Below, one piece after another: positions 29,088 through 38,723 of a stretch of DNA of 64,000 nucleotides. This DNA is from Alphaproteobacteria bacterium (lineage in GTDB: Bacteria; Pseudomonadota; Alphaproteobacteria; Micropepsales; Micropepsaceae): the NCBI GenBank assembly GCA_028871795.1, contig JAGWMG010000015.1:1-64000 (forward strand), in the 5' to 3' direction. The notes under the pieces were generated by a model that saw only the letters and a list, made by a program, of their open reading frames with translations, searched no databases and was not told the origin of the DNA. Made by a program: the position numbers and the translations under genes. Positions within the stretch are counted from its first letter, which is position 1. Every line of letters starts with the position of its first letter.

Positions 29088-30404
29088 TCACTTTCCGATA
29101 CAAAAATCGCGGAAGACGGTGTCGAGCAGCTCTTCCACATCAACTTGGCCGGTGATGCGGCCGAGCGAGCGCAGCGCCAGGCGCAGGTCCTCGGCGAAGA
29201 GTTCCGTCTGCTGCGCTTCGGCTGCGCGTTCCAAAGCTGTTGCCGCTTCCCGCAAGGCACGGCGATGCCGCGGCCGGGTGAGCAGCGGCACGTCACCGCC
29301 GCCCTCCAGCCGCTCCTTCGCGGCGGCGGCAATGGCCGCGATCACGGCCTCCAGTCCCTCGCCGGTCTTGAGCGACAGCTTCAGCCCGCCGCGCCGCAGA
29401 GGCCACGGCAAATCGGCCTTGTTCCAGACCGTCAAAACAGGTTTATTAACCATGTTTTCAGGCAAATTCACGGATGAATTTCGATCGCTGCCATCCAACA
29501 GCACCAGAACAAGGTCCGCCGCCTCGGCGCGTGCCAAGGCCCGCCGCACGCCCTCGGCTTCCACGGCTTCGCCAGCGGCGCGCAGGCCGGCGGTATCGGC
29601 CAGAACCACCGCATAGCCGCCCAAATCCATACGCACCTCGATGACATCCCGCGTGGTTCCGGCGGATTCCGCGATGATCGCCACGTCCCGTCCGGCCAAA
29701 GCGTTCACCAGTGAACTTTTTCCGGCGTTCGGCGGACCGATCACTGTTAGAAACAACCCTTCCCGCACCAATTCGCCGCGCCGCGCATCGTCGAGATGGG
29801 TGTTTATCGCGCCGCGGACGGTTTCGGCCGACCGCCGGGCTTCGGCGATCGCATCTGCCGGCAACTCTTCGTCGGAGAAGTCGATGGCCGCTTCCGACCA
29901 CGCCAACGCCTTCAGCAGGTCTGCCCGCCACGTCCCGTAAAGTCGTCCCAGGGCTCCGCCATATTGCCGCAGGGCTTGGCGGCGCTGAGCCTCCGTCTCG
30001 GCTGCCACGAGATCGGCGATGGCTTCGGCCTGGGTCAGATCGAATTTGCCGTGTTCGACAGCGCGCCGGGTGAATTCGCCCGGCTCCGCCGGCCGGCAGC
30101 CCGGCAGGGCGCCCAGTTCGGCCGCCAAAGCCTCCGCAATGGCGCGCCCGCCATGCACCTGGAATTCGGCCACGTCCTCCCCGGTCAGGCTGGCGGGGCC
30201 TTGGAACCACAGCACCAAGCCCTCGTCGATCAGTCCGCCTGTGCCGCGGAATTGCCGCAGGACAGCCCGCTGCGGCGGCGGAATCTCCCGTTTCGTCAAG
30301 AGCTTGACGCAGTCGCTCGCCTTCGGCCCCGAGACCTTGAACACGGCCACCCCGGCGCGGCCGGCCGCGCTTGCCAGCGCAAAGATCGTATCGTCGCGGC
30401 CCAT
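29088..30404 (-). CDS. mnmE: tRNA modification GTPase MnmE
   Basis: MnmE is the GTPase partner of MnmG in wobble-uridine modification. The 438-residue protein has the N-terminal folate-binding domain ([31 protein letters not shown]), the G domain with P-loop GPPNAGKS at 223-230, [15 protein letters not shown] and NKAD, and ends with the catalytic CIGK tail whose Cys is needed for the reaction. The ATG shares a base with the preceding DUF6489 stop (TGATG), which suggests coupled translation. Confidence 0.97.
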   Translation of the reverse strand: MGRDDTIFALASAAGRAGVAVFKVSGPKASDCVKLLTKREIPPPQRAVLRQFRGTGGLIDEGLVLWFQGPASLTGEDVAEFQVHGGRAIAEALAAELGALPGCRPAEPGEFTRRAVEHGKFDLTQAEAIADLVAAETEAQRRQALRQYGGALGRLYGTWRADLLKALAWSEAAIDFSDEELPADAIAEARRSAETVRGAINTHLDDARRGELVREGLFLTVIGPPNAGKSSLVNALAGRDVAIIAESAGTTRDVIEVRMDLGGYAVVLADTAGLRAAGEAVEAEGVRRALARAEAADLVLVLLDGSDRNSSVNLPENMVNKPVLTVWNKADLPWPLRRGGLKLSLKTGEGLEAVIAAIAAAAKERLEGGGDVPLLTRPRHRRALREAATALERAAEAQQTELFAEDLRLALRSLGRITGQVDVEELLDTVFRDFCIGK

Positions 30405-30658
30405 CAGCGTTCGGATCGGTCCTTCTTGGGGTCCGCGGCGCGTTTTGCGCCTTCCCAAAGAAATTTCTGGAACTGGTCGAAGCCGCCCTGCGGCATCCAG
30501 GCCTTCAACAAGGCTTGCGGATCGCACCCGTCCAGCGCCGCCATCATCCGCTTCTGCATTTTGGCCACGAATGCCTCCTGCAGCGTGCTCACATCGGGCA
30601 GTCCCATCACTTTTCGGGCTTCCTCCGGCGTCATATCGATTTCGACGTTCACCTTCAT
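30404..30658 (-). CDS. DUF6489 family small protein
   Basis: The 84-residue protein begins [20 protein letters not shown] and contains [12 protein letters not shown] and [17 protein letters not shown], matching a small conserved alphaproteobacterial family of unknown function (DUF6489). It has no signal peptide or membrane segment, and the C-terminus is charged. It overlaps mnmE by one base and leads the mnmE-mnmG-rsmG-parA-parB series, so it is expressed with tRNA modification and segregation genes. Confidence 0.85.
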   Translation of the reverse strand: MKVNVEIDMTPEEARKVMGLPDVSTLQEAFVAKMQKRMMAALDGCDPQALLKAWMPQGGFDQFQKFLWEGAKRAADPKKDRSER

Positions 30659-30771
30659 GGCCGCTTCCAGCTTGTGAGTGCGCGTATCGCCGCGCTAAAG
30701 GAAGCTTGGTCCAGATCAGCCACTCAGCGCAATGCGCGCGCGGGTCCTCCCGCGCCATCGGAAAAAAAGAA

Positions 30772-32826
30772 ATGACCACGAACCGCCTCGCCGGGGAAAC
30801 CAGCCCGTACCTGCTCCTGCACAAGGACAATCCCGTTCACTGGCACGCCTGGGGGCCTGAGGCCTTTCAGGAGGCCGAAACCAGCGGCAAGCCGATCCTG
30901 CTGTCCATCGGCTACACCGCCTGCCACTGGTGCCATGTGATGAACAAGGAAAGCTTCGCCGATCCCGAAACCGCCGCCGCGATGAACGAGAGCTTCATCA
31001 ACGTGAAGGTCGACCGCGAAGAGCGCCCCGACATCGACCAGCTTTACCAGACGGCCGCCCAGACCATGGGCTATCAAGGCGGCTGGCCGCTGACCGTATT
31101 CCTCACGGCGCGCGGCGAACCGTTTTTCGTCGGCGGCTACTATCCGAACGAAGAACGCTTCGGCCAGCCGCCTTTCAAGACGATCCTCGCGGACATCTCC
31201 AAACTGTTCCGCGAACAGGCCGACGCCATCGCCGCCAATGTCGGCAGGATTTCGGCAGTCCTCGCCCAGCAATGGTCGCGCGACCTCAGGGGGCCGCTCG
31301 ATCCGCGCCTTCTGGATGTCGTGTCTGTCCATGTCGGGCAGCGCTTCGACCTGTTCCACGGCGGCATCACCGGCGCGCCGAAGTTCCCCCAAACGGCGCT
31401 GACGGAAGTCCTGTGGCGCGCCTATCTACGCAGCGGCGCGCCGCAATTCGCCCAGCTGGTGCAGACCACGCTCGACACCATCTGCCTGTCGGGGCTCTAC
31501 GACCACATCGGCGGCGGCTTCCATCGCTACACCGTCGACGAGCGCTGGCTGGTCCCGCACTTCGAGAAGATGCTGTACGACAACGCCCTGCTGGTGGACC
31601 TCCTCACCCTTGTCGGCCAGCACAACCGTCACCCGCTTTATCGCGCGCGCGTCGAGGAGACGCTCGGCTGGGTGATGCGCGAAATGATGGTCGGCGACGG
31701 CTTCGCCGCCAGCCTAGACGCCGACGTCAACGGCGAGGAGGGCGCCTACTATCTTTGGAGCGAAGCGGAAATCGAGGCCACCCTGATGGGGACCTTCGTC
31801 CAGCGCTTCAAGGACGTCTACAATATCCGCAAGGAAGGCACCTTCAACGGCCGCAACATCGTCATGCGGCTGGGCAATTTTCCTTATCCGCTGCCCGATG
31901 CCGACGAGGCCCTGCTCAAGCGGCAGCGCGAGCTTCTGCTCGCCGCCCGCAGCCAGATCCGCACCGCGCCGCTGCGCGACGACAAGGTGCTCGCCGACTG
32001 GAACGGCATGATGATCGCGGCTTTCGCCAACGCCGGCGCCGCCTTCGGCAATCCCGCCTGGATCGCCACGGCGGCGCGCGCCTTCGATTTCGTTGTCAAG
32101 GCGATGGGCGAGGGCGACCGGCTCACTCATTCCTGGCGCGACGGAAAGCGCGGCCATATGGGCTTCGCCGACGACTACGCCCACATGGCGCGCGCCGCGC
32201 TCGCCTTGTGGGAGGCCGCCGGCGACAAACGCTATCTCGATCGCGCCAAGCATTGGGCCCTCGTGCTGAACGAGTATTTCTGGGACAACCAGTCCGGCGG
32301 CTACTGCCAGACGGCCGCCGACGACGCGCCGCTATTGCACCGTGTACGGACGGTTCTCGACCAGGCGGCGCCTTGCGCCAACGCGACGATGATCGGCGTG
32401 CTTGCCAAGCTCAATCTCGCCACCGGCGATGCCAGCTATCGCGAGCGCGCCACAGCGCTCATCAGCAGCTTCGCCGGCGAACTCGGCCGCTCGTTCCTCT
32501 CCATGGGCACCTATCTCAACGGCCTCGAAACGATGCTCGCCGGATTGCAGATCGTGATCGTCGGTCCCAAGGGGAGTCCCAAGACCCAGGAGATGATCGC
32601 CGCCGTGATGGGGCGCAGCCTTCCCAACCGGCTGCTGCTGGTGGTGGACCCGGACGAGACGCTGCCCGAAACCCATCCCGCCTTCGGCAAGAAGATGGAG
32701 AACGGTCAGCCCACCGCCTATGTCTGCCAGCATCAGAACTGCTCGGCGCCGATCGCGAACGTGGTCACGCTCAGCCAAGTGCTGCAGCTGCCGGTGCGTC
32801 CGCCGCAGGGAACCCGTCCGCAATAG
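30772..32826 (+). CDS. DUF255 thioredoxin-like domain protein (YyaL/SSP411 family)
   Basis: The 684-residue protein has an N-terminal thioredoxin-like DUF255 domain (residues about 3-165: [18 protein letters not shown], then [11 protein letters not shown] with Cys51 and Cys54, then [11 protein letters not shown]) and an alpha/alpha-toroid region like glycosidases of the AGE/six-hairpin type ([38 protein letters not shown]). Homologues occur from bacteria to mammals (SPATA20); the biochemical role is not settled. ATG 30772 gives the conserved start after an A-rich stretch; the frame continues upstream antisense to mnmE without similarity. It faces away from the DUF6489 gene across 113 bases. 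Confidence 0.92.
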   Translation: MTTNRLAGETSPYLLLHKDNPVHWHAWGPEAFQEAETSGKPILLSIGYTACHWCHVMNKESFADPETAAAMNESFINVKVDREERPDIDQLYQTAAQTMGYQGGWPLTVFLTARGEPFFVGGYYPNEERFGQPPFKTILADISKLFREQADAIAANVGRISAVLAQQWSRDLRGPLDPRLLDVVSVHVGQRFDLFHGGITGAPKFPQTALTEVLWRAYLRSGAPQFAQLVQTTLDTICLSGLYDHIGGGFHRYTVDERWLVPHFEKMLYDNALLVDLLTLVGQHNRHPLYRARVEETLGWVMREMMVGDGFAASLDADVNGEEGAYYLWSEAEIEATLMGTFVQRFKDVYNIRKEGTFNGRNIVMRLGNFPYPLPDADEALLKRQRELLLAARSQIRTAPLRDDKVLADWNGMMIAAFANAGAAFGNPAWIATAARAFDFVVKAMGEGDRLTHSWRDGKRGHMGFADDYAHMARAALALWEAAGDKRYLDRAKHWALVLNEYFWDNQSGGYCQTAADDAPLLHRVRTVLDQAAPCANATMIGVLAKLNLATGDASYRERATALISSFAGELGRSFLSMGTYLNGLETMLAGLQIVIVGPKGSPKTQEMIAAVMGRSLPNRLLLVVDPDETLPETHPAFGKKMENGQPTAYVCQHQNCSAPIANVVTLSQVLQLPVRPPQGTRPQ

Positions 32827-32889
32827 CGGTTGGCCTGACTGTGCCGCTGCGTCTAATCTCCACGGCGGAATTGGACGGAGCGCCCACCG

Positions 32890-33588
32890 ATGTCAGGACG
32901 ACAGGTCGCCATCAAAGGGTCAGACGGTTCCTTCGCCGGCTATCTGGCAAGCCCCGCCGCGGGCAGGGGCCCTGGTGTTGTCGTCATCCAGGAAATCTTC
33001 GGCGTCAACGCGGCCATGCGCGCGGTTGCCGACGAAATCGCGGCCGGCGGCTTTTTCGCGCTGGCCCCGGACCTGTTCTGGCGGCTGGAATCCGGCGTGC
33101 AGCTGACCGACAAGACCGCTGCGGAATGGCAGCATGCCTTCGATCTGATGAAGCACTTCGATTCGAATCTGGGCGTGAAAGACATCCAGACGGCCATCGC
33201 CCATCTGCGGACGCTCCCAGGCGGCACGGGCAAGGTAGGCGCGGTCGGTTATTGCCTGGGCGGCTATCTCGCCTATCTCACCGCCACGCGCACCGACAGC
33301 GACGCGAGCGTCGGCTATTACGGCTTGAACATCAACGCCATGCTCGGCGAAGCGACGAACATCAAGAAGCCCTTGATGCTGCACATCGCCGGCAAGGACG
33401 AATACGTGCCACCGGCGGCGCAGAAGCAGGTCATGGACGGCCTCGCCGCAAATCCGCTGGTCACCATCCACCACTATCCGGAGATGAACCACGCCTTCGC
33501 GCGGCCCGGCGGCAAACATTACGACCAAGCCAATGCCGGACTCGCCAACAGCCGCACCACGACCTTCTTCCGGCAGCATCTGAGCTGA
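32890..33588 (+). CDS. Dienelactone hydrolase family protein
   Basis: The 232-residue alpha/beta hydrolase matches carboxymethylenebutenolidase-type proteins. The nucleophile Cys122 is in GYCLGG, Asp170 in AGKDEYVP, His201 in MNHAFARPG, and the family Glu35 in VVIQEIFGVN. Without a catechol-degradation cluster nearby, the substrate is uncertain; many homologues are general esterases. GGAG precedes the ATG. It follows the DUF255 gene by 63 bases on the same strand and may share its transcript, ending at the hairpin near 33680. Confidence 0.92.
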   Translation: MSGRQVAIKGSDGSFAGYLASPAAGRGPGVVVIQEIFGVNAAMRAVADEIAAGGFFALAPDLFWRLESGVQLTDKTAAEWQHAFDLMKHFDSNLGVKDIQTAIAHLRTLPGGTGKVGAVGYCLGGYLAYLTATRTDSDASVGYYGLNINAMLGEATNIKKPLMLHIAGKDEYVPPAAQKQVMDGLAANPLVTIHHYPEMNHAFARPGGKHYDQANAGLANSRTTTFFRQHLS

Positions 33589-33672
33589 TCCGCGCCCCTA
33601 AGCGGCCTTGACCGGCCGGCGCGGAACACCATCTTTCCTAAAAGACGACGGCGCTCCGGCGCAGCGGTTTGC

Positions 33673-33695
33673 GAGGGGGTATCCCCTCGATTTTT
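33673..33695 (+). terminator. Predicted Rho-independent terminator after the dienelactone hydrolase gene
   Basis: GAGGGG at 33673-33678 pairs with CCCCTC at 33683-33688 around a four-base loop, and TTTTT follows at 33691. This fits an intrinsic terminator for the plus-strand pair upstream. It is one of the few hairpin-plus-T sites I could find in this window. Confidence 0.55.
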
Positions 33696-33754
33696 CGAGG
33701 TTCAATTGGGCATGATGTTTTTAGTAGTCGGAATAAACACTTAGGGAATACCGC

Positions 33755-34726
33755 ATGAAAGCCATCCGCCTCGCTCAGACCGGCGGTCCCGAAGTCTTGT
33801 CGTTGCACGACATCGAGCTGCCGCCGCCTGCACCAGGCCAAGTTCGCGTCCGCCACACCGTCATCGGTGTCAATTTCCTCGACACTTATCATCGCTCGGG
33901 CCTGTATCCGGTGGCGTTGTCGTCCGGCCTCGGCACCGAAGCGGCGGGAACGGTGGAAGCGCTTGGCGAGGGCGTGACGGGCTTGCGGCCAGGCGACCGC
34001 GTCGGCTATTGCACCGGCCCCCTCGGCGCCTATGCCGAGGCCAATAACGTGCCTGCCGACCGTGTGGTGAAGCTGCCGGCGGGCATCGGCGACGAGGTCG
34101 CCGCCGCCTCCATGCTCAAAGGCATGACGGCGCAGTATCTGCTCAAGCGCACTTTCCCGGTCAAGCGCGGCCAGACTATCCTGTTTCATTCCGCCGCCGG
34201 CGGCGTCGGCCTGATCGCCGGCCAGTGGGCCAAGCATCTGGGTGCCACCGTCATCGGCACCGTCGGCTCCGACGACAAGATCGAACTTGCCCAGGCCAAT
34301 GGCTACAACCACGTGCTCAACCTGCGCCGGGATGACTGGGTGGCGCGCGTGCGCGAACTCACCCAAGGCGAAGGAGTGCCGGTGGTGTACGATTCCGTCG
34401 GCAAGGACACCTTTGCCGGCTCGCTCGACTGCCTGGCGGTGCGCGGCATGCTGGTCAGCTTCGGCAATTCGTCGGGCGCGGTGCCGGCCTTCGAACCCGC
34501 CGTCCTGACCGCCAAGGGCTCGCTGTACCTCACCCGTCCGTCGCTGTTCCACTACACGCGCACGGCCGAGGAATTGCAGGACATCGCCGGCGACTTGTTC
34601 GCGGCAATCGCGTCGGGCGCGGTCAAGATCACGATCAACCAGCGCTTTGCGCTCAAAGACGCGCGCGCGGCGCACGAAGCCCTGCATTCGCGCAAGACCA
34701 CGGGCGCGACGGTGCTGATTCCGTAG
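33755..34726 (+). CDS. NADPH:quinone oxidoreductase (zeta-crystallin type)
   Basis: The 323-residue medium-chain reductase lacks the zinc ligands and matches QOR/zeta-crystallin: GVNFLDTYHRSGLYP, GTEAAGTVEALGEGV, the nucleotide-binding FHSAAGGVGLIAGQWAK near residue 150, and YDSVGKDTFAGSLDCL. It likely reduces quinones with NADPH in the cytoplasm. It is plus-strand and ends two bases before the stop of convergent rho. It starts 166 bases after the preceding gene, beyond the predicted terminator, so it probably has its own promoter. Confidence 0.92.
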   Translation: MKAIRLAQTGGPEVLSLHDIELPPPAPGQVRVRHTVIGVNFLDTYHRSGLYPVALSSGLGTEAAGTVEALGEGVTGLRPGDRVGYCTGPLGAYAEANNVPADRVVKLPAGIGDEVAAASMLKGMTAQYLLKRTFPVKRGQTILFHSAAGGVGLIAGQWAKHLGATVIGTVGSDDKIELAQANGYNHVLNLRRDDWVARVRELTQGEGVPVVYDSVGKDTFAGSLDCLAVRGMLVSFGNSSGAVPAFEPAVLTAKGSLYLTRPSLFHYTRTAEELQDIAGDLFAAIASGAVKITINQRFALKDARAAHEALHSRKTTGATVLIP

Positions 34727-34728
34727 AG

Positions 34729-36012
34729 CTACGTGTTCATGCTCTCGAAGAAATCGGCGTTGTTCTTCGACGAGCGCAACTTGTCGAGCATGAATTCGAT
34801 GGCGTCCACCGTGCCCATGGGCGCCAGGATGCGGCGCAGCACGTAGGTTTTCGCCAGCGTGCCCTTGTCGAGCAGCAGCTCGTCCTTGCGTGTGCCGGAT
34901 TTGAGGATGTCGATGGCCGGAAAGATGCGTTTGTCCGCGACCTTGCGGTCCAAGATGATTTCCGAATTGCCGGTGCCCTTGAACTCTTCGAAGATCACTT
35001 CGTCCATGCGGCTGCCGGTGTCGATCAGGGCGGTGGCGATGATGGTCAGCGAGCCGCCTTCCTCGATGTTGCGCGCCGCACCGAAGAAGCGCTTGGGCTT
35101 CTGCAGGGCATTGGCGTCGACGCCGCCTGTAAGAACCTTGCCCGACGAGGGCACGACGGTGTTGTAGGCGCGCCCCAGCCGTGTGATGGAATCGAGCAGG
35201 ATGACGACGTCGCGCTTGTGCTCGACCAGGCGTTTGGCCTTCTCGATCACCATTTCGGCGACCTGTACGTGGCGGCTCGCCGGTTCGTCGAAGGTCGAAG
35301 AGATCACCTCGCCCTTCACCGAACGCTGCATGTCGGTGACTTCTTCTGGCCGCTCGTCGATCAAGAGCACGATCAGATAGCACTCGGGATGATTGGCCGC
35401 GATGGCGCGGGCGATGTTCTGCAGGATCACGGTCTTGCCGGTGCGCGGCTGGGCGGTGATGAGCGCGCGCTGGCCCATGCCTTGCGGCGAGACGATGTCG
35501 ATGACGCGCCCGGTCTTGTCCTTCAACGTTGGGTCGTTGAGTTCCATCTTCAGCCAGCGCGTGGGATAGAGCGGCGTCAGATTGTCGAAGTGGACCTTGT
35601 GCTTGATCTTCTCCGGATCCTCGAAGTTGATCGTCGACACCTTCAAGAGCGCAAAATAGCGCTCGCCGTCCTTGGGGCTGCGGATCGGGCCTTCGACCGT
35701 GTCGCCGGTCCGAAGGCCAAAACGGCGGATCTGCGAGGGCGACACGTAGATGTCGTCGGGGCCGGCAAGGTAGTTGGATTCCGGCGAGCGCAGAAAGCCG
35801 AAGCCGTCCTGCAGGGTCTCGAGCACACCCATACCGGTGATCTCGACGTTGCGGTCGGCAAGCTCTTTGAGGATCGCGAACATCATGTCCTGCTTGCGCA
35901 TGGACGAGGCGTTCTCGATCTCCAGCTCCTCGGCAAACGAGAGAAGGTCGGTGGGGGATTTGGATTTAAGATCCTGCAGCTTCATCGCCTGCAGGCCGGA
36001 TTGCACTGTCAT
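34729..36012 (-). CDS. rho: Transcription termination factor Rho
   Basis: Rho is the hexameric RNA helicase that ends transcription at rut sites. The 427-residue protein has the N-terminal [25 protein letters not shown], the cold-shock-like RNA-binding fold ([22 protein letters not shown]), Walker A AQPRTGKT at about 187-194, [12 protein letters not shown], the Q loop [20 protein letters not shown] and [31 protein letters not shown] in blocks. It starts at ATG 36012; ATG 35985 is an internal alternative with the usual family N-terminus. A promoter near 36185-36212 would give a leader of about 166 bases. Confidence 0.98.
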   Translation of the reverse strand: MTVQSGLQAMKLQDLKSKSPTDLLSFAEELEIENASSMRKQDMMFAILKELADRNVEITGMGVLETLQDGFGFLRSPESNYLAGPDDIYVSPSQIRRFGLRTGDTVEGPIRSPKDGERYFALLKVSTINFEDPEKIKHKVHFDNLTPLYPTRWLKMELNDPTLKDKTGRVIDIVSPQGMGQRALITAQPRTGKTVILQNIARAIAANHPECYLIVLLIDERPEEVTDMQRSVKGEVISSTFDEPASRHVQVAEMVIEKAKRLVEHKRDVVILLDSITRLGRAYNTVVPSSGKVLTGGVDANALQKPKRFFGAARNIEEGGSLTIIATALIDTGSRMDEVIFEEFKGTGNSEIILDRKVADKRIFPAIDILKSGTRKDELLLDKGTLAKTYVLRRILAPMGTVDAIEFMLDKLRSSKNNADFFESMNT

Positions 36013-36184
36013 GGGAGATTACACCTGAACAAATGTTTGCGGCGCTTTGTCGCCCGCAAGTCCCGTGGTGGTCCTGCGAGGTCGTCGGTGGAGATAAAAT
36101 CTGTCCGCCCTGTGGCGTTTCTCGCCACTCACGGTCTTCGCGCTGATTGGCGCACACCGCTTGGGCTTCATGGGGAACTCAAGC

Positions 36185-36212
36185 CTTATACCGCGATTTG
36201 CCGGCGTTGCAA
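36185..36212 (-). promoter_or_regulatory. Predicted rho promoter
   Basis: On the minus strand TTGCAA (36212-36207) and TATAAG (36190-36185) are 16 bases apart, the same hexamers and spacing as the rpmI promoter. Transcription would begin near 36178, leaving a long 5' leader before rho. Such leaders mediate Rho autoregulation in other bacteria, which is an inference here. Confidence 0.6.
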
Positions 36213-36243
36213 ACAGGCTTGCGCGGACTTTCTCCTCCGGCGG

Positions 36244-36687
36244 CTAAAATGGTTTAACGATCACGAGAATGACGATTGCGATCATCAGGACAGTCGGGAC
36301 CTCGTTCCAGATCCGGTAGAAGCGTTCCGTCCGTGTGTTCCGGCCGCGCGCGAAGTCCTTGGCCCAGAGGGCATAGGAATGGTGCGCCCAGGTCATTGCC
36401 CCGACCAAGGTAAGCTTCGCCTGGAACCAGTGGAGGGGCCAATAGTCCATCGACCAGGCCATCACCAGGCCCAATATCCACACCGCAACGACGGCCGGGT
36501 TCATAATGATCTTGAGAAGTTTGCGCTCCATCGTCGTGAAGCGTTCGTACTCCGGCGTCCCCGGCGCGGTCTGCGCATGATAGACGAAAAGCCGCGGCAG
36601 ATAGAACATACCGCTCATCCACGCGATCACGGCAATGACATGAAGGGCTTTGATGAAGAGATAGTGGTGCAAAACAAACTCGCGCAT
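36244..36687 (-). CDS. hemJ: Protoporphyrinogen IX oxidase HemJ
   Basis: HemJ is the membrane-bound enzyme oxidising protoporphyrinogen IX in most alphaproteobacteria, in place of HemG or HemY. The 147-residue protein has four hydrophobic helices. The family's conserved residues are visible: a His in FIKALHVIAVIAWMSGMFYLPRLFVYH, the Lys-rich MERKLLKIIMNPA, and WFQAKL with HHSYALW later, ending RIWNEVPTVLMIAIVILVIVKPF. It follows hemH by three bases and is part of hemE-hemH-hemJ. Confidence 0.93.
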   Translation of the reverse strand: MREFVLHHYLFIKALHVIAVIAWMSGMFYLPRLFVYHAQTAPGTPEYERFTTMERKLLKIIMNPAVVAVWILGLVMAWSMDYWPLHWFQAKLTLVGAMTWAHHSYALWAKDFARGRNTRTERFYRIWNEVPTVLMIAIVILVIVKPF

Positions 36688-36690
36688 CTC

Positions 36691-37692
36691 CTATACCCGT
36701 CCACACGATCGGTACGCCGCAGGACACCATCGCGCGCCCGCCTGCGGTTGCGCAAGACTCTGCCGCACGAGATCCGCGAGGTTCGAAATGAACTCCGCGC
36801 GGGTGCCCACCGTCGGGACGCGAAGATAATCGCGGACGCCGGCATCGCGCGCCAATTTTCCGTAGTCCATGTCGAGCTCGACCAGGGTTTCGGAATGCTC
36901 CGAAACGAACGAGATCGGCACCACAACGACACCCTTGCCGTCGGCGCCGGCCCGCCTGATTTCCGCGTCCGTCGCCGGGCCGATCCATTTCAGCGGACCC
37001 ACGCGGCTCTGGTAGCACACGGTCCAGTCGACGATCCCCAGTTGTTCCGCAAGGGCCGCGGCCGTCCGCTCCACCTGCCATCGATAAGGATCGCCCCTGG
37101 CGACGATGCGCTCCGGCAAGCCGTGCGCCGTCAGCAACAAACGATAGGAAACGTCGGCGTGCGCCTTCGCCATGATTTCGCGCGTCAGTCCCGCCAAGGC
37201 GCCGATGAATCCGCGCAGGTCCGGGTAGCAGCAGATGCGCGACTGCGGTTGCGCGAGCCCCGCCGCCAAGGACGCCCTGCGCCAGTCCGCCAGCGACGAC
37301 CCCGTCGTTGTGGTCGAGAATTGGGGATAGAGCGGCAACAGGACGATCCGGTCCGCAGACCAGTTCTTGATCGCGCGCGCCGCCTCGTCGCTGAATGGCT
37401 TGCAGTAGCGCATCGCGACGAAGACGCGCGTCTCGTGTTCGCCCAACGCCGCCGCCAGTGTGCGGGCTTGCGCCAAGGTCTCTTCGAGGATCGGCGACCG
37501 TCCGCCTATCCTGGCGTATATCTCGCGCGCAACGGGAGCGCGGCGCCCAGCGATGAACCGCGCCAACGGCCTGCGGACGATAGCGGGCATGGAAAGAATC
37601 GCCGGATCGGCGAACAGATTGCGCAGAAACGGCTCAACCGCCTCCAACGAATCCGGCCCGCCCAAGTTGAACAGGACAACGGCGAGCTTCAC
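36691..37692 (-). CDS. hemH: Ferrochelatase
   Basis: HemH inserts Fe(II) into protoporphyrin IX, the last step of haem synthesis. The 333-residue protein has the N-terminal VVLFNLGGPDSLEAVEPFL, the region VFVAMRYCKPFSDEA, VLLPLYPQFSTTTTGS, LLTAHGLPERIVARGDPY with the catalytic His, CYQSRVGPLKWIGP, and VVVPISFVSEHSETLVELD. The start overlaps hemE by four bases. Together with HemE and HemJ, the three terminal haem steps are encoded here except coproporphyrinogen oxidase (the hemW product near 54 kb is a paralogous family, not that enzyme). Confidence 0.97.
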   Translation of the reverse strand: MKLAVVLFNLGGPDSLEAVEPFLRNLFADPAILSMPAIVRRPLARFIAGRRAPVAREIYARIGGRSPILEETLAQARTLAAALGEHETRVFVAMRYCKPFSDEAARAIKNWSADRIVLLPLYPQFSTTTTGSSLADWRRASLAAGLAQPQSRICCYPDLRGFIGALAGLTREIMAKAHADVSYRLLLTAHGLPERIVARGDPYRWQVERTAAALAEQLGIVDWTVCYQSRVGPLKWIGPATDAEIRRAGADGKGVVVVPISFVSEHSETLVELDMDYGKLARDAGVRDYLRVPTVGTRAEFISNLADLVRQSLAQPQAGARWCPAAYRSCGRV

Positions 37693-38723
37693 CGCACGCC
37701 CCGTACGCGATTGACCAATTCACAGACATGCTCGACGGGCGTCTCGGGTAGAATGCCGTGGCCCAGGTTGAAGATAAACGGCGTGCCGGACGTAATTTCC
37801 AAGATGTTGTCCACAGCCTCCGCCAAGGCGCGGCCTCCGGCGACCAGGACCACCGGATCGAGATTCCCCTGCAGCACACAATGTGGCCCGAGCTCGCCAA
37901 CCGCCCAGCCCATCGGCATCGCCGTGTCTACGGAAACCGCATCGACGCCCGTTTCGCGCGCGTAAGCCAGATAACCCTCCAGCGTCGCCGCCCGCGGAAA
38001 GCCGATGACCCTGGCATTTGGCACCGCGGCGCGCACATTGGCGACGATCTTCTTTGTCGGTGTGATGACCCATTGCGAGAACAGAGGCGGCGGCAGCCCC
38101 GATGCCCAGCTGTCGAAAATCTGAACGGCATCGGCGCCAGCGGTTAGCTGCCCGATCAGATGCTGCGACACACAGAAGACCAAGAGATCCACCAACTCCT
38201 GGAAGCTCTCAGGATTGCGGTATGCCCATAGTTTTGCGGCTTTCTGATCGTCACCGCCGCCGCCCGCCGCCAAGTAGCTCGCCAAGGTCCACACGCCGCC
38301 GGCAAACCCCAATAACGCCGTAGAGACATCCAGTGCCGCCTTGGCAAGCTTGAGCGCCTCATACACTGGCGCGAAGTACCGCGCCTGTCCGGCGGACGTT
38401 ATTTTCAGTCCGGCCGCCGAGGAGACTGGCGATAATTTCGGTCCATCCTCGAATTCCACACGCACGCCCAGAGCCGCCGGAACCACAAGAATGTCCGAAA
38501 AGACGATTGCGCCATCGAACCCAAAACGGCGAACCGGCTGCAAAGTAACCTCTGCTGCCAAGGTGGGCATCATGCACATTTTCCAGAAGCTACCTGCTTT
38601 TGCTCTGATTTCGCGATACTCCGAAAGATAGCGTCCCGCCTGCCTCATCATCCACAGAGGCGGCGGCGCAAGAGGCTTTCGGTCGAAGACCTCGATTAGC
38701 TTTTTTGCATTTGGCAAATTCAA
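37689..38723 (-). CDS. hemE: Uroporphyrinogen decarboxylase
   Basis: HemE converts uroporphyrinogen III to coproporphyrinogen III. The 344-residue protein has the substrate-binding PPPLWMMRQAGRYLSEYR, FGFDGAIVFSDILVVPAALG, GFAGGVWTLASYL, and the C-terminal LQGNLDPVVLVAGG and FNLGHGILPETPVEHV. The start codon is TTG 38723, with only a weak AAGAG-like ribosome site, and lies at the edge of the AT-rich predicted origin. The first codons contain a DnaA-box-like 9-mer. It heads the leftward hemE-hemH-hemJ unit. Confidence 0.96.
   Translation of the reverse strand: MNLPNAKKLIEVFDRKPLAPPPLWMMRQAGRYLSEYREIRAKAGSFWKMCMMPTLAAEVTLQPVRRFGFDGAIVFSDILVVPAALGVRVEFEDGPKLSPVSSAAGLKITSAGQARYFAPVYEALKLAKAALDVSTALLGFAGGVWTLASYLAAGGGGDDQKAAKLWAYRNPESFQELVDLLVFCVSQHLIGQLTAGADAVQIFDSWASGLPPPLFSQWVITPTKKIVANVRAAVPNARVIGFPRAATLEGYLAYARETGVDAVSVDTAMPMGWAVGELGPHCVLQGNLDPVVLVAGGRALAEAVDNILEITSGTPFIFNLGHGILPETPVEHVCELVNRVRGVR

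Noticed and set aside
33689..33701. TCGATTTTTCGA inverted repeat as an operator
   Set aside because: It is part of the T-run and flank of the predicted terminator and has no separate support.
35218..37965. Plus-strand frame of about 915 codons across rho, hemJ and hemH
   Set aside because: It is antisense to three well-supported genes and shows no family motifs; GC-rich codon bias keeps the shadow frame open.
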